Assembly: GCA_015680905.1 (NCBI GenBank)
Contig: CM027380.1
Location: forward strand, 56,065,001-56,129,000
DNA length: 64,000 nt
Source: Coptis chinensis
Taxonomy: Eukaryota; Streptophyta; Magnoliopsida; Ranunculales; Ranunculaceae
Direction: 5' to 3'
Shown here: piece by piece, positions 57,701-64,000 of the stretch
Numbering within the stretch: the first letter of the stretch is position 1
Layout of the letters: each line of letters starts with the position of its first letter
Made by a program: the position numbers and the translations under genes
Notes under the pieces: generated by a model
Databases searched by the model: none
The model's input: the letters and a program-made list of their open reading frames with translations, nothing else
What the model was told of the DNA's origin: nothing

Positions 57701-58138
57701 TGCCTTGTTGAAGGTGATCGTGTCTTTGTCCTCGGCTGACTCCCCTTTTGGTCATGGCATATCAGTCCTGTCATTGATTTGTTGGATGGTCGCGGTCCTT
57801 CTTACCCTGTCTCTATGTGCATTATGACTTAGTACCTCTCCACTGAAGATCACATGTATAGTCCCCAATAACTGATCTTGTCGCGGCAAGCGCTCATCAT
57901 TCTGCGCATCCCTCACAAACTCCTTCATCTGGCCCTTCTCTACCAATCTCTGAACTATCCACTTCAAAGCATAATAGTCATTAGTCTCATGGTTTCACAT
58001 CTGGTGATATGCGCAGAAAGGCTTATCCGGCAGCTCTATAGGTGTGTTTCGCGGTCCTTCATACCCCCGCAAGTTTTTAATCAAAGACAATATTTTTCTC
58101 AACGGTCTATTCAATGGCGTCACCTCTGTCTCCCGGTA
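57701..58138 (-). mobile_element. Tat fossil gag C-terminal part
   Basis: The minus strand has FCAYHQM, NHETNDYYALKWIVQRLVEK and GQMKEFV, matching the gag zinc-like box of Tat elements (CxFHxxxGHxTxxCxxLKxxIExLIxxGxLxxFV). It is cut on its 5' side at 58139 by the LTR of the next element. Confidence 0.8.
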
Positions 58139-59649
58139 TGTGATATACATAAAATTGAATAGTTTACCTACTAAATGAACGATGAACTCAAAACGTAAGT
58201 AAACTAAAACTATCTTATGAGCCTATATGTTTATCAAAGTTTCTACTTTCAATTCTATCGAAATAGAGTGGAGTAACAAATTCGTTCCACTTCTAGTGCT
58301 CTAGCATGGAATGTTTTCTAATCTAATTAATCGGTCTTAAGTCTAATGAGAGTTTTACGAGGGGGAATTATACTACGATGCAACTACCCACAAGATACAA
58401 ACTATAATTGATTCAACTACGAAATACTACATTGATTCTATAATAAGGAATTAGGGGATTGATTCCACCTTAACTCAACTTAACTCACTAACGATTTATT
58501 TAATCGTCAGTAATCCAAATTGAACTGCTACGCAAAACAATTGGTTCTTCCTAATCCCTAATTACACATGACATTTCTACCAATTCATAACTAGCATGTG
58601 AACAATTAAACCCATTCTCATGGCGAATTAATCGTTTCTAGAGTGGAATAGAAATTACGATGACTCTACGATAATTGGAATCAAGCTTTCATCAAGGCTT
58701 CTTAACCCCCTCTAATGGAGGTTTAGCCGAGAATCATTCCGCAATCATTTTCATATGAATCTAAACTAAACATAATATCAAGATTCGAAATTTACTAATC
58801 TAAATTAAACAATAATTAAAATTTAATTAACAACTAAGAAATGGTAACCAATAATAATTAAAATTAGATCTATAAATTGAAATACAAAAACCGAAATGAC
58901 AAGAATAATCACTATTTTATTTATCTAATGGATGATATTCAATGATTCAAGAAATTAATCTAAAACAAGAAAATGAAATTCTAAAACTAAGTTCTAAAAC
59001 TTATTAATGGAGGCTAACTAATCTAATTCTAATCTAGGTCTAACTATCTACCATTAACAAAGAGTGAAGCTTTGGTTTTTATACATTCAGATCCAAAAAT
59101 CGTGAATGGGCTTGGAGCCATGTTTTGGGCCAAAGAATCAGGCCCAAAACCCAATTCTTTCAGTCCAAAAAGGCCTCTTCAGCTGCAGTTGGCTTCAACA
59201 GACTTTTCGTCCACTTCTGCTCCTCTGATTAGGTCAAGGCTTGGACCATTGGAAAGATCTTTCCGAGCTGGTCGTTTTGACATAAGGTAGGCTCCATTCC
59301 GAGGTCTGAGTCCAAAGATACGGCCTTCGGAAGTTCTGCTGACTTGTGTGCTGTTTCTACCCGCGTCGACTTTTCAGCTTTTGACCGGGCTTTAGAAAGG
59401 CTTTATCTTCTTGAATCTTGGCCTTTAATCACGGAACTCCTTAGTAACTAGACAATGTTTTGCTCCTTTATCTCGAGTTAAAGTGGCACATTTATGCACA
59501 TAATGGACTTTGATTGGTTTTAATTATGAAATGCATAAAAACACGTGAATCGGTGTTAACTCTTAATTATTACTCACATAATTGGTCTAATAGTATGATG
59601 ATGTCTATAGTTTATATGGGGTTAAAACTACAGTTTTGGGCTCTTATCA
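58139..59649 (-). repeat. 3' LTR of the second Athila-like fossil
   Basis: Read on the minus strand it begins TGATAAGAGCCC (59649) directly after the polypurine-type tract GTTTGGGGGTGGTT, and ends ATATCACA at 58139, where Tat gag sequence starts abruptly. It holds the hairpin AACCCCCTCTAATGGAGGTT (about 58705-58725), as in the other Athila-like LTR. Confidence 0.8.
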
Positions 59650-62600
59650 AACCACCCCCAAACAACATTTTGCTTGTCCTCAAGCAAATATGAGAAATTA
59701 GCATAAGTGACCAAAATTGGAGTTCTATCTACTCTCATTTCGTTGAGTGCGATTGCATTGACCATATGCAACAAGGTCTTTAAACCACTAGGAATTCCCT
59801 AGTGGACGAAGTTATAGCCTCATGAGAGTTTTCCGGTGAAGGTACTCACAAACTTCATCTATACTACAACGACTAAGAAAGAAAACTATTGTTTCCTTAT
59901 TCATGCTCCAAATTATCTATACATCTCACTAGCTATGAACAAGAATAACCAAGTCAAAACCTAAGCTAATATATGCATAATAATCAATCATCTACAATAA
60001 ACATATATACAATGAGTAATACTATGCAATAGCAGGTCCGTTTAAACTTCGGAATAAGCGTCCTTAAGTAGGTTCTCACAATAATAGTCAAGATACAACA
60101 CTGATTTTTCCACTCAAGTTTTTACTCTAGTCAAGCTTGATGGGCACACTTTACCTTACAATCTCAATGACACACAAGGAAGCCGGAGTCGATCAAAACA
60201 CATCTGCCACTTACTATCACACTAACCTATTCCCGAATGAGCTAGAGTCTTTTTATTAGGTGTTTAGGGGGATTAGGAGATGGTTTAAGAAGGAAGGAAA
60301 TGAATATTCAAAGCGGACAAGTCTGAGATAAAAGAGTCTTCATATTATGTAACTAGAGAAAACCTTGTTATTTACTTTTGCTTCTATACTTTGTTTCCAT
60401 CCTTAGCCATATTTTTTTTCTTTGGCTTTTGACTCCTTTTATTCTATTTTTTTGGAGTTTTTATTTTATTTTTATTTTTATTTTTATTTTCTTTGGATGG
60501 AAACTTCTTTTTTTTTATTTCTGAAGCAACTAACTAATATTTGTTTACATAGGTTTTTCTCTTCTTCTTTCGTCCTCATTCTATTCTCAGACTTATTCTA
60601 AATTGGGTAGGTTGATTTTTTTTTTATTTTTGATTTTTGATTTTTTTTTGATTTTGTTTTGTTTTTGTAACAGGGTAAAGGATTTGTGGTTTATGAAAGG
60701 CTAAAGAAAGGCTCAGAGGGGCGACTAGCGGAAAATAATTCATAGGTTTGAATTTCGGCTATATCGATCCAAAAGAGGGCCTAAATTCTCGCTTAGGATA
60801 TGGTTTAGTGATCAAACAAGTGGGGCGTGTGATTTCTCTATCCGGATTTTACTTCTCCCTTGTGACATTTCTCAAATGTTTCACTCTTATAAGGCTTTAG
60901 GCTATATTCTCACGGGATTTGTAGAATAAGTACTCTAGCCTAGATTTCGAAACTTCTCGCTAACAATCATAGATACTCATATAATATATTTATAGATAGA
61001 TACAAAGATTATTACCTACATATTAACCTAAGTTTCTAAAAATTATTCTAATGCAAAAGCTACATTGAGACTTCTAGATTGTTAAGAGCATAGAAAGAAA
61101 ACAATACCAATATTCCTAAGTGTATAGCATAACTTATTTATTTATATTTTTGAATTTATGAAATTTTAACTAGAAAACAAGTGCATATTATAGATATCTA
61201 TATCCTAACGGATGCCTTTAATTACCGTGTTTCTATGCCCACCCCAAACAAGAAGCATGCTTTGTCCTCAAAGCATTTAAATAAAGAGGGTAGAAAAGTA
61301 CCATGGAAACGCTGGAACATCTGGAAAACAAGGTTAAAACATACTAATATAAAAACTGACGCAACTCTATAAGAGTTCCACCCATTATGGGGTTAACATA
61401 CTTAAATTGCTTGGGACATAAGCAGACACTAAATGGAATTAAAAACTTACCTTATCTCCCGGACATGCATATTATCTACCCAATAGCACCATGGGTCTTG
61501 TATTTCAGTGGGCATGGCAAGTCCAAGAACAAATGCTAGCAAGAACCATAAGCGGTTCCCAGCCTACGTGTGTGATCACCTCGCGAGTCCAAGCACCATA
61601 AGTAGTGCTTGGGAACAAATCTTCGAAAGACTGTTCCAGTATTATTGTAGGATATGTCATCTCGAAACTACGCTCTGGAATAGCTACAAATGACCCGGGA
61701 ACAACCCGCAGAAAACTAGAAATTTTCTGGTCTACGGAAGTCGGTACAGCGGTAGCTTTCTGGCTTAGTTTTTTTTTTTTTTTTTTTTTTTTTGACAAGG
61801 GAGCGAGGTGGGGGTAAGAATAGGAATTTGAGTGATCAAGAATGGAAAAACCAACACCCCACCCCCAAACAAATTTTTGAAAACAGGTTTGTAAAAATTT
61901 GTTTTAAAACGTGGGTCTTTTAAGGTCAGATTCTCGAGACTTGCTAGATTACTAATTTTATAGCTTTAAACTTTTTTACTTTTTATGAATTAGGTTTAAT
62001 ATAAAGGAAAACAATAAGCAGTAAAGACATAATTCACACCATAGAGAAATATGACTCAAAAACCAAGAAAACATGCAAGAGTGGAAAACGTGAATTATGT
62101 GAGCCGTGGACTTAGGATCCGGTACTTACAACCACACATTCCATAAGGAGGGCCCGGTTACCTGAATGGTGCATTCACCAATATATGGAAATAAAAGGAA
62201 ATGCACCAAACACAAAAATTGAGTAGTTTATAGTCAGATACTCGAGACTTTATCTAAATATATGTATGAATATGCAGTTTATCATATATCAACAACCGAA
62301 ATAGTTGTGGATCGTTCTATAAATAAATATCACAGAAAACATATCCAAACACAATCAAGCACCAAGATTTCCCTCTGGACGTAGCCTAGTGGAATGAAAG
62401 CGAAGTCGGATAGACCTATAACATAACCGAAAGCATGCACCTTATGTTTCATCTTTGAACGAGAGGGTGTCCTAGTGAATAAGTGTGGAAAAGTGAATGG
62501 TTGTGGAAGATACTGATGGATTGGGATAAGTTTTAGAGAAAAAGCATGAAAAAATGAGGATGCTGGGTTTAGCACAAAACTCATTCATGGTGTAGTCGGG

Positions 62601-62655
62601 GACCTATCTCAAGTCTGAAAATGAAGGTGTCAAGTGGTTTATCCTTGGGAAGTAT
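59650..62655 (-). mobile_element. Non-coding 3' interior of the second Athila-like fossil
   Basis: No coding domains. CACCCCAAACAAGAAGCATG-TTTGTCCTC near 61240 repeats the motif found beside the 3' LTR (ACCCCCAAACAACATTTTGCTTGTCCTC at 59654), a tract-like repeat. AGTCAGATACTCGAGAC-like words recur at 61926 and 62232. A 25-base poly-T run lies at 61769-61793. Confidence 0.65.
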
Positions 62656-64000
62656 TTGTTTACTAGGTGGATTTAAAAATCATGAAGCGCAGGGAGAAAC
62701 TAAAGGATCGAGTGCAAACTTCGAGGTTCCTTTGAAAAGGTGGAGTGTGGGGAATATTGGTGATGGAAGGTGAATGATTCTCAGCTAGAGCTCTCAAGTC
62801 CATATCATCAGAAATCTTGATATATGCAAGACATTCCTCAATAGGTGGGTCAAAAGGATCACTGGGATAGAGATTGAAAAATTCATCTTCCGTCATAGCA
62901 TCAAGGGATGAATGGTTATTGGCAAGGGGGGACTCGCGAAGTGGTAAAGAAGCGGTGCAAAAGAGTTGCAGGAATTCTTCTTCGATTTCGTCTACTACCA
63001 GGGAGTCATTGTTAAAGTTGGAATTTCCGAAGAAAAGGAATTTGTTAATCTGTTTCTCGAAACATGTTTTGAAGTAATCTTGAGCTAAGCTCTCGATCAT
63101 GCTAACCTCGCCATTTATAGATGAATCGGGGATCTTTGTGTCCTCGTTTTGAAAACATTTACCTCAACGGAAAGATGGCCAAAGGACAAGGACATCGAAC
63201 CATCGCTGGCGGTTTATGAGCGTGTTGGCAAGATGCCAAAGAAGCGGAAGGGGCTAAAATGATAGGTCTGAGTCGTTAGTGACTTCGCGGTCGAGGATAA
63301 CGAAGTCATTTGGGTAGTAAAATTTTGGACTTTAACCAAAGACGCGTTTTCAACCACACCCATAGGATACTTAATAGACCGATCGGCTAATTGCAATGTC
63401 ATTTTAGTAGGTTGCATCTCCTCTAGACCTATTTGTTTATACAAATAAAAGCGGAGTAAGTTAACACTAGCCCCGTGTGTCTAGTAGTGCGGTCGTCGTG
63501 TGAGAATCTCCTTAGGTGCATTATGCGATGGGGCGACCGGGGTCCCTTTACTTAACAATTCCATTATTTTCGGATAAAGTTGGGAACTGTTCAGGTTAGA
63601 AAGGCGTCTTTAGGTATGTTGGTCTTACGCCTAGTAGTGCACAACTCCTTAAGAAACTTTAGCGTGGTTAGGTAGCTTTTTATAGCTTTGAGAAAAGGAA
63701 GGTTTATCGTTAGATTTTTGAAAAGCGTTCCTAATCTCCTCAAAGTTAGTATCCCCGGGTTAACATGGCTAATTTATGAAGGAGCGGTGGTTTTTGCTCT
63801 ATATTTAGCGTATGGCTTGACTTGATGTGTAACCTTGGCTTTTCTACGTTTCTTAGGTTGTGGTTTAACCGGTACCTTTACTACAATGGTAGGTTCTTGG
63901 TTTCTATTTCGGTATCTAGTTCGATATCCGGTGTAGGGAGTCTTGATGGGGTAACTATAGGCATAGTTACTTTGTTATCAACCACTCTTCCGCAAGCGGA
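62656..64000 (-). mobile_element. gag/protease part of the second Athila-like fossil
   Basis: Minus-strand frame 63100-62663 (acidic; DEIEEEFLQLFC, EEFLNL-like) belongs to the linker. Upstream at about 63490-63300 the protease signature reads GASVNLL, YKQIGLEEMQPTKMTLQLAD and RSIKYPMGVVEN, closely parallel to the protease of the element at 34530 (KLADRSTKIPRGIVED). The front part continues out of the window. Broken. Confidence 0.75.

Larger units (their letters stand above)
49511..58138 (-). mobile_element. Tat-lineage Ty3/Gypsy fossil, 5' part displaced by nested element
   Basis: On the minus strand from 58138 leftwards it runs gag C-terminus, protease, reverse transcriptase, RNase H, a second (archaeal-like) RNase H and integrase. 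A tandem-repeat zone, an ORF on the opposite strand and a probable 3' LTR follow. The double RNase H and the antisense accessory ORF are known traits of the Tat lineage. The interior is broken about a dozen times. The 5' part of gag and the 5' LTR are not in view because another LTR element was inserted at 58139. Moderately old. Confidence 0.88.
58139..64000 (-). mobile_element. Second Athila-like Ty3/Gypsy fossil, 5' end outside the window
   Basis: The 3' LTR lies at 58139-59649 and the interior from 59650 to beyond the window edge. On the minus strand a Athila-type gag/protease part is seen at about 64000-62660, and no reverse transcriptase or integrase is seen between it and the 3' LTR. 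Like the element at 34530, this appears to be a gag-protease-only, non-autonomous copy. It is broken in several places and inserted into the Tat gag, so it is younger than the Tat fossil. Confidence 0.8.

Noticed and set aside
61505-61798. 97-codon minus-strand frame starting with a lysine run
   Set aside because: The lysines are the translation of a 25-base poly-T tract at 61769-61793 and the rest has no domain. It lies in the non-coding part of an LTR fossil.
1-64000. tRNA, rRNA or snRNA genes
   Set aside because: I saw no convincing A/B-box cloverleaf or rRNA segment. The only tRNA-related site is the primer-binding site of the LTR element at 36175.

Overview
The window is AT-rich nuclear DNA of a eudicot plant. 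The evidence is one ten-exon host gene with GT-AG introns, plant-type transposons (plant L1 LINE with C-terminal RNase H, Tat and Athila Ty3/Gypsy fossils, MULEs, hAT elements, Helitron ends) and captured fragments of typical plant gene families. Apart from the host gene, most of the window is transposon-derived or anonymous spacer. The species cannot be named from the sequence.

Layout. 1-10475: spacer with LTR-like remains, one complete Mutator-like element (3110-4422, 9-bp target duplication) carrying a DUF295 F-box-type gene fragment, a Ty3/Gypsy reverse-transcriptase scrap and a probable solo LTR. 10476-17110: a nearly full-length but broken L1 LINE on the minus strand. 17689-25995: the one apparently intact host gene, acetylornithine deacetylase (minus strand, 439 codons). 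Its last exon lies beyond a 3.46-kb intron that holds a Helitron terminus, a MITE and an LTR-like scrap. 26471-29690: two long arrays of a degenerate 55-bp repeat, each preceded by a homologous leader, forming a duplicated unit of about 1.94 kb.

30669-45381 is best explained as a Helitron on the minus strand (5' TC, 3' hairpin plus CTAG, A/T target) that carries scraps of at least five unrelated host genes, all in the same orientation: mitochondrial-type ribosomal protein S9, an ABI5-like bZIP factor, a KUP potassium transporter, the nMAT4 intron maturase and a cytochrome P450. A complete non-autonomous Athila-like LTR element (34530-43444, 5-bp target duplication) was later inserted into it. 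Next come a foldback repeat, a second gene-carrying MULE (45723-47128, F-box/kelch fragment) and a hAT element carrying a membrane steroid-binding protein fragment (47285-48225). Three superfamilies of DNA transposon with captured genes therefore lie within about 18 kb.

49105-64000 is retroelement territory. It holds a LINE scrap, then a Tat-lineage Ty3/Gypsy fossil on the minus strand with an antisense accessory ORF and a 91-bp tandem array in its 3' region. Its gag is interrupted at 58139 by the 3' LTR of a second Athila-like fossil that runs off the window.
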